From Paraburkholderia acidisoli (GTDB lineage: Bacteria; Pseudomonadota; Gammaproteobacteria; Burkholderiales; Burkholderiaceae), in assembly GCF_009789675.1 (NCBI RefSeq), contig NZ_CP046913.1, positions 2,046,001-2,110,000 of the forward strand: 64,000 nt of DNA, given 5' to 3'. Below the pieces are notes generated by a model. The model did no database searches. It saw nothing but the letters and a program-made list of their open reading frames with translations, and was not told where the DNA came from. This document shows positions 1-7,132 of this stretch, piece by piece (the first letter of the stretch is position 1; each line of letters starts with the position of its first letter). Made by a program: the position numbers and the translations under genes.

Positions 1-912
1 GACCATACGCGTGCGGCTCGAATACTGGATGTCCTTCATGCGGCCCTGGACGTCGGTGATGTTGTCGGGCACCGGCCCGCGCGCGCTCCACAGGTCGACC
101 TGAAACGCGAGCGTGTCGCGGCGCGGCGTGGTCTGGATCACCTCATAAAGCGGCGTGTTCGACATCAGGCCGCCGTCCCAGTACCACTCGCCGTCGATCT
201 CGACCGCCGCGAAACCGGGCGGCAACGCCCCCGAGGCGATGAAATGCTCGGGCCGCAGCACCGTGGTGCGATTGTCGAAGTAGACGAAGTTGCCGCTGCC
301 CACGTTGACCGCGCCCACCGAGACGCGCGTTTCGCCCGAATTGATGCGGTCGAAGTCGCACAGCCGTTCGAGCGTGGCCTTGAGCGGCTTCGTGTCGTAA
401 TAGCTCGCCTTCTCCGGATGCCCCGATGCGTTCGGCAACGGCGGCGGAAAGCGCGGCACGAAAAAGCCCTTCTGCCCTTCGACCAGCGCGCCCGCCGCCT
501 GCATGGCCGTGAAGGTCTTGCGCACCGCGTCGCCGGAATTGAACAGCGCGTGCTCGACGAACGGCGGCAGCGGCGGCGTGTACGCGGGCTGGCAGATCGT
601 CTCCCAGAACTCGCGCAACCGCGCCACGCGATGCTCGGGCGCGTTGCCCGCGATGATCGCCGTATTCAGCGCGCCGATGGAAATGCCCGCGATCCAGTTG
701 GGCGCCACGCCGGCCTCGAACAGCCCTTCGTAGACACCCGCCTGATAGGCGCCGAGCGCGCCGCCGCCCTGCAAGGTGAGCGCGACGGTTTCCCACTGCT
801 TCGACTCGGCGCTACAGCGCGAGACATGCGGGCGCGGCGCCGCGCTGGTGTGCGTGGCGGCTTCCTCGCCCACCGCGCTCGACTGGACCTGCCCTTTCTT
901 GCGTTGCGCCAT
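1..912 (-). CDS. Patatin-like phospholipase (3' end beyond window)
   Basis: Serine hydrolase of the patatin family, likely cleaving acyl esters of lipids or storage polymer. The start is the ATG at 912, with GGAGG upstream; the C-terminus runs off the left edge, so about 304 residues are visible. After a roughly 40-residue N-terminal extension come the glycine-rich oxyanion motif GGGALGAYQAG and the nucleophile elbow GISIGA (GxSxG). A later DGG motif (WYWDGGLMSNTPL) supplies the catalytic Asp. It lies 51 bp downstream of the 3-hydroxybutyrate dehydrogenase gene on the same strand, so the two probably form an operon. That points to 3-hydroxybutyrate or PHB turnover, but this is inference; the substrate cannot be read from the sequence. 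Confidence 0.9.
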   Translation of the reverse strand, partial: MAQRKKGQVQSSAVGEEAATHTSAAPRPHVSRCSAESKQWETVALTLQGGGALGAYQAGVYEGLFEAGVAPNWIAGISIGALNTAIIAGNAPEHRVARLREFWETICQPAYTPPLPPFVEHALFNSGDAVRKTFTAMQAAGALVEGQKGFFVPRFPPPLPNASGHPEKASYYDTKPLKATLERLCDFDRINSGETRVSVGAVNVGSGNFVYFDNRTTVLRPEHFIASGALPPGFAAVEIDGEWYWDGGLMSNTPLYEVIQTTPRRDTLAFQVDLWSARGPVPDNITDVQGRMKDIQYSSRTRMV

Positions 913-963
913 GGCCGCGCCTCCGGGTGAGATCAATGCGTGGATCGTTGCCTGAACGGCGCG

Positions 964-1767
964 TTATTGCATGAACCAGCCGTGGCTCACGACGAACGAC
1001 TGGCCCGTGAAGGCGGCCGTGGGGAACGCCGAGAGGAACAGCACCGTTTGCGCGACGTCCTCGACGGTCGTGAAGATGCCGTCCACCGTGCCGCCGAGCA
1101 TCACGCGCTTGACCACTTCCTCCTCGGAGATGCCGAGTTCCTTGGCCTGCTCGGGAATCTGCTTTTCGACCAGCGGCGTGCGCACGAAGCCGGGACACAC
1201 GACGTGCGAGCGCACATTGTGCTTGCCGCCTTCCTTCGCGAGCACGCGCGCCAGACCGAGCAGCGCGTGCTTGGCCGCGACGTACGCCGACTTCAGCGGC
1301 GAAGCCTCGTGCGAATGCACCGAGCCCATATAGATCACGACACCGCCGCGATCGTCCTTGTACATGTGCTTGAGCGACGCCTTGGTCGTGAGGAAGGCGC
1401 CGTCCACGTGAATGGCCTGCATCTTCTTCCAGTCGGAAAACGCGTAGTTCTCGATCGGGTTCACGATCTGGATGCCGGCGTTCGACACGAGGATGTCGAT
1501 CGAGCCGAACTCCGCGGCCACGCGGTCGATGCCCTGATTCACGGCGTCTTCGTTCGTGACGTCCATGGCCACGCCGATCGCCTTGCCGCCCGCGCCCTTG
1601 ATCTCTTCGGCGACGGCGTCGGCGCCGCTCTGGTTCAGGTCGGCAATGGCGACGGCCGCGCCCGCCTGGGCGAGCGTGAGCGCGATCTGCTTGCCGATGC
1701 CGCTTGCGGCGCCGGTGACGACCGCGACCTTGCCATCGAGTTTCGTGTTGAGGGAGAGAGACGACAT
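964..1767 (-). CDS. hbdH: 3-hydroxybutyrate dehydrogenase (SDR family)
   Basis: Cytosolic NAD-dependent short-chain dehydrogenase, 267 aa, expected to oxidise 3-hydroxybutyrate to acetoacetate in polyhydroxybutyrate and ketone-body use. The Rossmann motif TGAASGIG is at residues 18-25, NAG at 96-98, and the catalytic Ser149, Tyr162 and Lys166 are in place (YVAAK). The C-terminal half ([26 protein letters not shown], given here only as a region) resembles 3-hydroxybutyrate dehydrogenases more than FabG. The start at 1767 has TGGAGG eight bases upstream. The patatin-like gene follows after 51 bp, probably co-transcribed. Family is certain; the substrate is assigned by similarity. Confidence 0.88.
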   Translation of the reverse strand: MSSLSLNTKLDGKVAVVTGAASGIGKQIALTLAQAGAAVAIADLNQSGADAVAEEIKGAGGKAIGVAMDVTNEDAVNQGIDRVAAEFGSIDILVSNAGIQIVNPIENYAFSDWKKMQAIHVDGAFLTTKASLKHMYKDDRGGVVIYMGSVHSHEASPLKSAYVAAKHALLGLARVLAKEGGKHNVRSHVVCPGFVRTPLVEKQIPEQAKELGISEEEVVKRVMLGGTVDGIFTTVEDVAQTVLFLSAFPTAAFTGQSFVVSHGWFMQ

Positions 1768-2054
1768 CGGGCACCTCCAGGTAAGTGGACTGCAGCGAAG
1801 TTCAGGGGACCAGCATGGGATCTGGGCGCGCGGCGGTCAATCCTGACGAATGGCTTATGCCATCCGGCCGAATGTTGCGCCGCGGCCAACGGCGCTATTG
1901 TGCATGAAGCGGCTTGCACGAAGCATCCAGACGGGCAATCTCCTGTCGCGCAATCAAAGCTTTTGCCGCGACGCACGAGCGGCGCGCGCCCAGCGCCGCC
2001 GGCGCGAACGTGCTAGCTTGGCGAACTCTCTCCCGCAACCAACTTGAGGCGTTC

Positions 2055-3026
2055 ATGAACTATCGTCGTTTGGGCCGCTCGGGCCTGCAGGTTAGCGAAT
2101 TGTCCATCGGCTCCTGGGTCACCTACGGCAATCAGGTCGACGCCCGGCTCGCGCGCGAATCGCTCGCGGCGGCGCGCGACGCGGGCGTCAACTTCTTCGA
2201 CAACGCCGAAGTCTACGCGGCCGGCCAGTCGGAAGATCTCATGGGCCAGGCGCTCAAGGAACTCGCGTGGCCGCGCGTTTCCTACGTGGTCTCGACCAAG
2301 TTCTTCTGGGGCTTGAACGAGGCGCCCAACCAGTACCACACGCTGAACCGCAAGTACCTCATGAACGCCATCGACGGCTCGCTCAAGCGGCTGCAGCTCG
2401 ATTACGTCGATCTCGCGTTCTGTCATCGTCCCGACCCGAACACGCCCATCGAAGAAACCGTCTGGGCGATGAGCGACATGATCACGCGCGGCAAGGCGCT
2501 CTACTGGGGCACCTCGGAATGGAGCGCGGAAGAGATTCGCGCCGCGTGGGAGATTGCGGAACGTCATCATCTGCACAAGCCGGTCATGGAGCAGCCGCAG
2601 TACAACCTGTTCCACCGCAAGCGCGTGGAAGACGAATACCGCCGTCTGTACGAAGACATCGGTCTCGGTCTCACCACGTGGAGCCCGCTCGCCTCGGGGC
2701 TGCTCACGGGCAAGTATCGCGGCGGCGTGCCGTCGGGCAGCCGCGCGGAACTGCAAGGTTACGACTGGCTGCGCAAGAACGTCACGGACTCGGCCAAGAA
2801 CGAGATCGTCGGCAAGCTCGGCGACTTCGCGCAGGAACTCGGCTGCTCGGTCGGCCAGCTCGCGCTCGCGTGGATTCTCAAGAATCCGAACGTGAGCACG
2901 GTCATCACGGGCGCGTCGCGCATCGAGCAGATCGGCGAAAACATGAAGGCGATCGAGGTGGCGGAAAAGATCACGCCGGACGTGAAGGCGAAGATCGAAG
3001 CGATCGTCGGCGACGCCTACAACTGA
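2055..3026 (+). CDS. Aldo/keto reductase (potassium-channel beta-subunit-like)
   Basis: NADPH-dependent aldo/keto reductase, 323 aa, TIM barrel. The catalytic tetrad is complete: Asp49, Tyr54, Lys82 and His124. The sequence ([44 protein letters not shown]) is close to the Kv-beta/YghZ branch, which reduces small aldehydes such as methylglyoxal. The start at 2055 follows a TTGAGG element; longer in-frame starts would run through sequence unlike the family. The gene stands alone on the plus strand between the divergent hbdH and rlmJ. The physiological substrate is unknown. Confidence 0.9.
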   Translation: MNYRRLGRSGLQVSELSIGSWVTYGNQVDARLARESLAAARDAGVNFFDNAEVYAAGQSEDLMGQALKELAWPRVSYVVSTKFFWGLNEAPNQYHTLNRKYLMNAIDGSLKRLQLDYVDLAFCHRPDPNTPIEETVWAMSDMITRGKALYWGTSEWSAEEIRAAWEIAERHHLHKPVMEQPQYNLFHRKRVEDEYRRLYEDIGLGLTTWSPLASGLLTGKYRGGVPSGSRAELQGYDWLRKNVTDSAKNEIVGKLGDFAQELGCSVGQLALAWILKNPNVSTVITGASRIEQIGENMKAIEVAEKITPDVKAKIEAIVGDAYN

Positions 3027-3170
3027 GGCGGCCGGAAGGTCGCGTGAGCGCCATGCGGTGCGTAGCCGTTTCGTGACGGCCGCGCACCCGTTTCGCGACA
3101 TCAAGCGCAAGAATGGCGGCGGGCCACGGTCATTCCTTCTGGCAAGGAACTCGCGGGCGTACCGGTGGCG

Positions 3171-3176
3171 TACAAT
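3171..3176 (+). promoter_or_regulatory. Possible -10 element for rlmJ
   Basis: TACAAT lies about 120 bp before the rlmJ start in the 272-bp gap after the aldo/keto reductase. No good -35 is visible. I see nothing else in this gap. Confidence 0.3.
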
Positions 3177-3298
3177 ACGCGACCCCGCCGGACATGCCGT
3201 TTCACGCGCCGCATCGTCCAGGGCTTGCGGCGGCAGCGGTCAAAGCCGCGCCGCCGCCGATATTCCCCGATCTTTACGGACCTCGCGTCCCGCCCATC

Positions 3299-4144
3299 AT
3301 GCTGAGCTACCGTCACGCCTTCCACGCCGGCAATCACGCCGATGTCCTCAAACACGCCGTCGTCGTGCAGTTGCTGCAATACCTCGGCAAAAAGGACAAG
3401 GCGTACTGGTACATCGACACGCACGCCGGAGCGGGCGCCTACGCGCTGCGCGAAGGTTACGCCACGAAGAACGCCGAGTTCGACACGGGCATCGGCAAGC
3501 TCTGGGGCCGCGACGATCTGCCCGCGGCGCTCGCCGATTACGTCAACGAAGTCGCCGCGCTCAACACCGACGGCGAGTTGCGCTTCTATCCGGGCTCGCC
3601 GTATCTCGCGTGGCGCCTCATGCGCGAGCAGGACCGTATGCGTCTGTTCGAACTGCACAGCACCGAAATCGACGTGCTGCGCCACCGCTTCCACGACGCC
3701 GGCCGCCGCGTGATGATCTACGAAGGCGACGGCTTCGACGGTATCAAGGCGCTGTTGCCGCCGCCGCCGCGCCGCGCGCTCGTGCTGATCGACCCGTCGT
3801 TCGAAGACAAGCGCGACTATGCGCGCACGCTCGCCTGCCTCGAGGAAAGCCTCGCGCGTTTCGCGACCGGCACCTATGCCGTGTGGTATCCGCAGGTCAC
3901 GCGTCTGGAGTCGCAGCGCTTCCCGGATCAACTCAAGCGGCTTCAGGACAAGAATTGGCTGCACCTCACGCTGTCGGTGAACAAGCCGCGCGAAGACGGC
4001 TTCGGCCTGTTCGGCAGCGGCATGTTCATCCTGAACCCGCCGTACACGCTCGAAGCGTCGATGAAAGAGGCACTGCCGTGGCTCGTGAAAACGCTCGGCC
4101 AGGATGCCGGCGCGCAATTCAAGATCGAATCGCGCGGAGATTGA
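3299..4144 (+). CDS. rlmJ: 23S rRNA adenine-2030 N6-methyltransferase
   Basis: SAM-dependent methyltransferase that modifies A2030 of 23S rRNA; 281 aa, matching the family. The N-terminus MLSYRHAFHAGNHADVLKH is nearly identical to E. coli RlmJ, which fixes the start at 3299 even though the frame is open further upstream. The SAM-binding region is IDTHAGAG (39-46). The catalytic motif that is DPPY in E. coli reads DPSF (165-168). The third proline is replaced by serine and the aromatic residue is Phe rather than Tyr. Asp165 and the overall fold are kept, so the enzyme is probably active. A terminator follows at 4193. Confidence 0.95.
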   Translation: MLSYRHAFHAGNHADVLKHAVVVQLLQYLGKKDKAYWYIDTHAGAGAYALREGYATKNAEFDTGIGKLWGRDDLPAALADYVNEVAALNTDGELRFYPGSPYLAWRLMREQDRMRLFELHSTEIDVLRHRFHDAGRRVMIYEGDGFDGIKALLPPPPRRALVLIDPSFEDKRDYARTLACLEESLARFATGTYAVWYPQVTRLESQRFPDQLKRLQDKNWLHLTLSVNKPREDGFGLFGSGMFILNPPYTLEASMKEALPWLVKTLGQDAGAQFKIESRGD

Positions 4145-4192
4145 GCGCGAGGCCTGCGGGGTCTAACCGCCGCCGCGCCTTGCATTGAGACA

Positions 4193-4215
4193 CGCCGCCC
4201 GCGAGGCGGCGTTTT
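4193..4215 (+). terminator. Intrinsic terminator after rlmJ
   Basis: Seven-bp stem CGCCGCC/GGCGGCG with loop CGCGA, followed by TTTT on the plus strand. Confidence 0.7.
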
Positions 4216-4227
4216 CACATCCGCGCG

Positions 4228-4608
4228 TCATGGCGATTCGTTCGTCGCCGGAACATGCGGCTTCGTCGCATGATGACGATGCGGCGGCCGCGGATGGTTG
4301 CCGCCGTTGCCGCCACTGCCGCCGTTGCCCTGGCGATTGCCCGAGGCGTCCACGTACGGCGCGACGACATACGGCTCCGCGGGCGGCGCCACGCCGCCGA
4401 GTTGCTGCATCGGTACCATCTGCTGGCTGCCGAGCGGCGCGTTTTGCAGCACGACGCCCGGTTGGCCGTCGCTGATGCCGCGTTGCGAGTCGAGAATCAG
4501 CGGCGCCCCGGCCGCCAGCACGTGCGCACTCGCCATGACCAGCGCGGCGGCGCACGTCATGCCACGCCATGCGCGGCGCGAGCTTCGGGAAATACGGTCT
4601 GTCACCAT
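4228..4608 (-). CDS. Secreted Gly/Pro/His-rich hypothetical protein
   Basis: Not recognised as a named family. About 126 aa from the ATG at 4608; a TTG one codon upstream is the only longer start. GGGGG lies a few bases before the ATG. The N-terminus has an Arg-rich region and a hydrophobic stretch ending in HVLAAG, which reads as a Sec signal peptide (cleavage near residue 33), so the mature protein is probably periplasmic. The mature part is low in complexity, with QPGVVLQNAPLG and PPAEPYVVAPYVD, then a GGSGGNGGN run and a His-rich PPHRHH tail. Any role (metal binding, wall association) is only suggested by composition. Confidence 0.6.
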   Translation of the reverse strand: MVTDRISRSSRRAWRGMTCAAALVMASAHVLAAGAPLILDSQRGISDGQPGVVLQNAPLGSQQMVPMQQLGGVAPPAEPYVVAPYVDASGNRQGNGGSGGNGGNHPRPPHRHHATKPHVPATNESP

Positions 4609-4764
4609 CAAAAGCCCCCGGAGTAAAGCGACTTCCCTGCTATGACGGCTTGTCGCAAAAAAGACTTTACCTTACCGCGGTGGGAAGGCTCAGACTCATC
4701 TTCATCGAAAGCGGGAACCGGCAAAAGACGTGCGCGAGGCGTGGAATGAGGGCCCGAAAATGAC

Positions 4765-4788
4765 AAAGCCCCGCAAGGCGGGGCTTTT
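4765..4788. terminator. Terminator hairpin downstream of the DUF3563 gene
   Basis: Ten-bp perfect stem AAAGCCCCGC/GCGGGGCTTT with loop AAG. It sits 23 bp past the DUF3563 stop on the minus strand and has short T tracts in both directions. Confidence 0.75.
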
Positions 4789-4810
4789 CACGCGATCGAT
4801 CTAAAACGGC

Positions 4811-4957
4811 TTACAGCGTGTAGCCGTTCGATTCGATCGTGCGGATGCGCTGCTCGAGTTGCACGATGTCAGCGGACGACGCGAGATACGCTTCGCGACG
4901 GCGACGTTCGGCGGTTTCAAACCAGGTGCTCAGTTTTTCAAGAAAGTAGGCAAACAT
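4811..4957 (-). CDS. DUF3563 family small protein
   Basis: Protein of 48 aa starting MFAYFLEKLSTWFETAERR and ending in a predicted helix (EQRIRTIESNGYTL). This small family is common in Burkholderiaceae and has no assigned function. The short amphipathic start followed by an Arg-rich stretch (ERRRREAYL) suggests a helix that could lie on a membrane or bind nucleic acid; that is inference. GGAG lies upstream of the ATG. A TATAAT -10 at 5031-5036 and a strong terminator at 4765 make it a single-gene transcript. Confidence 0.88.
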   Translation of the reverse strand: MFAYFLEKLSTWFETAERRRREAYLASSADIVQLEQRIRTIESNGYTL

Positions 4958-5260
4958 GATGATGTGCTCCAAGGACTTGTGATCCCCGGTGGATTTGCAT
5001 CAGGGATTACCCTCGTAAGGGATAACCCGCATTATAGCGGTTGCACCAAAGTTTGCCAGTGAATTGCACGAATGGCGTGCATTCCATTCTGGAATAGCGA
5101 AGCCATAAAGATTGGCAACATCATGTTTTATCGGCGGATTTTTGACGATTTTTATGCGGCGCGCGCGATGTCGCCCAAGCTTGGCACCATAGTGGTGCAA
5201 TCTACGGAACTGGCTGCGTCGATTTGCCAGGTACGGGTTGCACCTTTTGACGCGCCAGTT
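4958..5260. other. Intergenic region with several inverted repeats
   Basis: About 300 bp of lower GC between the DUF3563 gene and the CueR-type gene, with no credible gene. It holds the DUF3563 promoter, two GGGATWACCC elements (5003-5012, 5019-5028), the palindrome ATTCCA-ttc-TGGAAT (5081-5095), and GCACCA-tag-TGGTGC (5184-5198). The last could act as a transcript-end hairpin for the CueR-type gene but has no T tract. Confidence 0.6.
5003..5036 (-). promoter_or_regulatory. DUF3563 promoter with tandem operator-like repeats
   Basis: On the minus strand TATAAT (5031-5036) is followed at the expected +1 region by GGGTTATCCC and, six bases later, GGGTAATCCC. Each unit is almost a palindrome and their centres are 16 bp apart. 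No -35 match is convincing, which fits an activated or repressor-covered promoter. Confidence 0.5.
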
Positions 5261-5686
5261 TCAATGCGCCGGGTCGCACGTGGCGCAACCGAGCGGCATT
5301 TGCTCGGCAAGGCCCTCGATGATCGGGCAGTCGGGCCGATCGTCGCCGTGGCAATGCGCGGCGAGATGCGAAAGCGTGTCGCGCATCTGCGTGAGTTCAG
5401 CAATACGCGCGTCGAGTTCGGACACGTGTTCGAGCGCGATCGACTTGACCTCGGCGCTCGCGCGCGAGCGGTCGTGCCAGAGGGCGAGCAGGCGGCGAAT
5501 GTCGTCGACGAGAAAACCCAGCCGGCGCGCCTGGCGAATGAAGCGCAGCGAATGCACCTCTTCCATGCCGTAGACGCGATAACCCGACTCCGTGCGCCCC
5601 TTGGGCGCCAGCAGCCCCACACTTTCGTAATACCGGATCATTTTTGCCGTCACGCCCGATTCCCGTGCCGCTTCGCCAATGTTCAC
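5261..5686 (-). CDS. cueR: CueR-type copper-responsive MerR regulator
   Basis: Cytoplasmic MerR-family activator sensing Cu(I)/Ag(I)/Au(I), 141 aa. The start is the GTG at 5686, not the ATG at 5758. GGGAGAG lies six bases before the GTG, the upstream ATG falls inside the operator, and from the GTG the numbering equals E. coli CueR: Ser77, Cys112 and Cys120 (C-x7-C in CHGDDRPDC). The N-terminal HTH reads NIGEAARESGVTAKMIRYYE, followed by the dimerisation helix. A further CATC pair near the C-terminus is present. It is transcribed away from copZ. The promoter at 5742-5772 points toward this gene, so autoregulation is likely. Other copper genes are not in the window. Confidence 0.9.
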   Translation of the reverse strand: MNIGEAARESGVTAKMIRYYESVGLLAPKGRTESGYRVYGMEEVHSLRFIRQARRLGFLVDDIRRLLALWHDRSRASAEVKSIALEHVSELDARIAELTQMRDTLSHLAAHCHGDDRPDCPIIEGLAEQMPLGCATCDPAH

Positions 5687-5741
5687 GCCGCTCTCCCGCA
5701 ATGGTTCCAAAGGATCGATCTCTGTTCTGACCGATTCTTTG

Positions 5742-5772
5742 ATGCTACACCTTGCCATCGTGGGAAGGTCCA
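5742..5772 (-). promoter_or_regulatory. MerR-type promoter/operator of the CueR-type gene
   Basis: On the minus strand a TGGACC -35 (5767-5772) and a TAGCAT -10 (5742-5747) are separated by 19 bp, the long spacer typical of MerR-family promoters. The spacer contains a dyad whose half-sites, read on the plus strand, are ACCTTGCC (5749-5756) and GGGAAGGT (5762-5769), close to the CueR operator consensus. Confidence 0.8.
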
Positions 5773-5871
5773 GCGCGACAGCGGAACACGGCTGGCATAA
5801 TCCGGCGACGGCTTGACCGGGCCGCCTGGCCCATGCTGTAACCCCCGATCCACTCTGAAAAAGGAAGACAC

Positions 5872-6078
5872 ATGATCCAGTTCAACGTTGAAGGCATGAG
5901 TTGCCAGCACTGCGTGGGCGCCGTCACCCGCGCGATTCACGAACAGGACGCCCAGGCGAAAGTCGAGATCGATCTGGCGGCCGGCCGCGTGAAGGTCGAG
6001 TCGACGCAAAGCGCCGAGGCGCTCAAGCACGCCATCGACGAGGCCGGCTACACGGTGACCGGCAGCGCCGCGGTCTGA
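5872..6078 (+). CDS. copZ: Copper chaperone, heavy-metal-associated domain
   Basis: Single HMA domain of 68 aa, an Atx1/CopZ-type cytosolic copper carrier. The metal-binding motif MSCQHC is at residues 9-14, with the usual beta-alpha-beta-beta-alpha-beta spacing and a GYTV end. An AAGGAAG ribosome site lies upstream. It is divergent from the CueR-type gene, but the operator there reads toward the regulator; a GCATAAT at 5794-5800 may serve copZ. Its TGA overlaps the ATG of the next gene. No CopA ATPase is nearby, so its partner must be elsewhere. Confidence 0.9.
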   Translation: MIQFNVEGMSCQHCVGAVTRAIHEQDAQAKVEIDLAAGRVKVESTQSAEALKHAIDEAGYTVTGSAAV

Positions 6079-7028
6079 TGAGCCGCGCCGTGTTCAAGGT
6101 TGCCGTGATCGGCGCGTCGGGGTTGCTCGGGCGTGCCGTGGTGCGCGAGCTGGCCGTCGATTCCGCCTTCGAGGTCGTGCCGACGGCGTTCCGCCACGGC
6201 GGCGGCGCGACGCGCGTGCTCGACGTGCGCGACGCGCAAGCGGTGCAGGCGTTCGTCGACCGGGAAGCCCCCAACGCCATCGTGCTCGCCGCCGCCGAGC
6301 GCCGCCCCGACGTGTGCGAACACGATCCGGCGGCCGCGCGCGCGCTCAACGTCGACGCGGTGCGCAACGTCGCCGCGGCCGCGCGCCAGCATGGCGCGTG
6401 GGTGCTGTCGATTTCCTCCGACTACGTGTTCGACGGCACCGCGCCGCCCTACCTTGCCGACGCCACGCCGAATCCGCTCAACGCCTATGGCCGCAGCAAG
6501 CTCGACGGCGAGCGCGCCCTGCTGGAAGGCGCCGATGCCAGTGAGAACGCGCTCGTGCTGCGCCTGCCGCTGCTGTACGGGCCGGTTTCCGCCTCGACCT
6601 CCGGTTGGCACGAGTCGGCGGTGACGAGCCTCGTGCCCGCCGTCGTCGCGTCGTCGCAACCGGGCGCCCCGGCGGCGCCGATGGACGCGTGGGCCACGCG
6701 CTACCCGACCTTCACGCCCGACGTGGCATTCGTGATTCGCGAGTTGCTGCTGCGTTGCGCCGATGGCGAGCCGGTGCGCGGCATCGCGCAATGGTCCGGC
6801 AACGAGCCGATGACCAAGTTCGACATCGCCGAACGCCTCGCGCAAACGCTCGGCGTGCCGGCGCGGCTCCAGGCGCAACCGGCGCCCACCGATTCGACGC
6901 CACGTCCGCGCGATTGTCACCTCGACTCGAGCCGCCTCGAAGCGCTCGGCATCGGTCGGCGTACGCCGTTCGACGCAGCGATCCGGGCCGTGATCGACGC
7001 GTTCCAGCGCGAAGGCGGCAAGGCGTAA
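6078..7028 (+). CDS. RmlD-like SDR sugar-nucleotide-binding protein
   Basis: Extended short-chain dehydrogenase, 316 aa, of the RmlD / dTDP-4-dehydrorhamnose reductase superfamily. The N-terminal Rossmann motif GASGLLG is near residue 12; SSDYVFDG is followed by YGRSKLDGE, the YxxxK active site. The start ATG overlaps the copZ stop in TGATG, implying translational coupling with copZ. The rest of a dTDP-rhamnose pathway is absent. It resembles stand-alone RmlD-like proteins (and the MAT2B group) rather than a true rhamnose enzyme, so the substrate is open. Confidence 0.8.
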   Translation: MSRAVFKVAVIGASGLLGRAVVRELAVDSAFEVVPTAFRHGGGATRVLDVRDAQAVQAFVDREAPNAIVLAAAERRPDVCEHDPAAARALNVDAVRNVAAAARQHGAWVLSISSDYVFDGTAPPYLADATPNPLNAYGRSKLDGERALLEGADASENALVLRLPLLYGPVSASTSGWHESAVTSLVPAVVASSQPGAPAAPMDAWATRYPTFTPDVAFVIRELLLRCADGEPVRGIAQWSGNEPMTKFDIAERLAQTLGVPARLQAQPAPTDSTPRPRDCHLDSSRLEALGIGRRTPFDAAIRAVIDAFQREGGKA

Positions 7029-7062
7029 GTTGCCGGCCCGCGCCGGATAAAAGCCATATCCA

Positions 7063-7084
7063 GCGCGGCCGTTTCAGGCCGCGC
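7063..7084. terminator. Hairpin between convergent genes
   Basis: Perfect 8-bp stem GCGCGGCC/GGCCGCGC with loop GTTTCA, between the convergent RmlD-like and dnaE2 genes. The T tract is weak on both sides. Confidence 0.5.
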
Positions 7085-7132
7085 GACGCTTTCTTGCGCC
7101 ACCCTGCGCGCCCACCTTCGCGCTCAATGAGC

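Noticed and set aside
5072..5800. 242-codon plus-strand frame opposite the CueR-type gene
   Set aside because: Antisense shadow; the minus-strand MerR protein has clear motifs.
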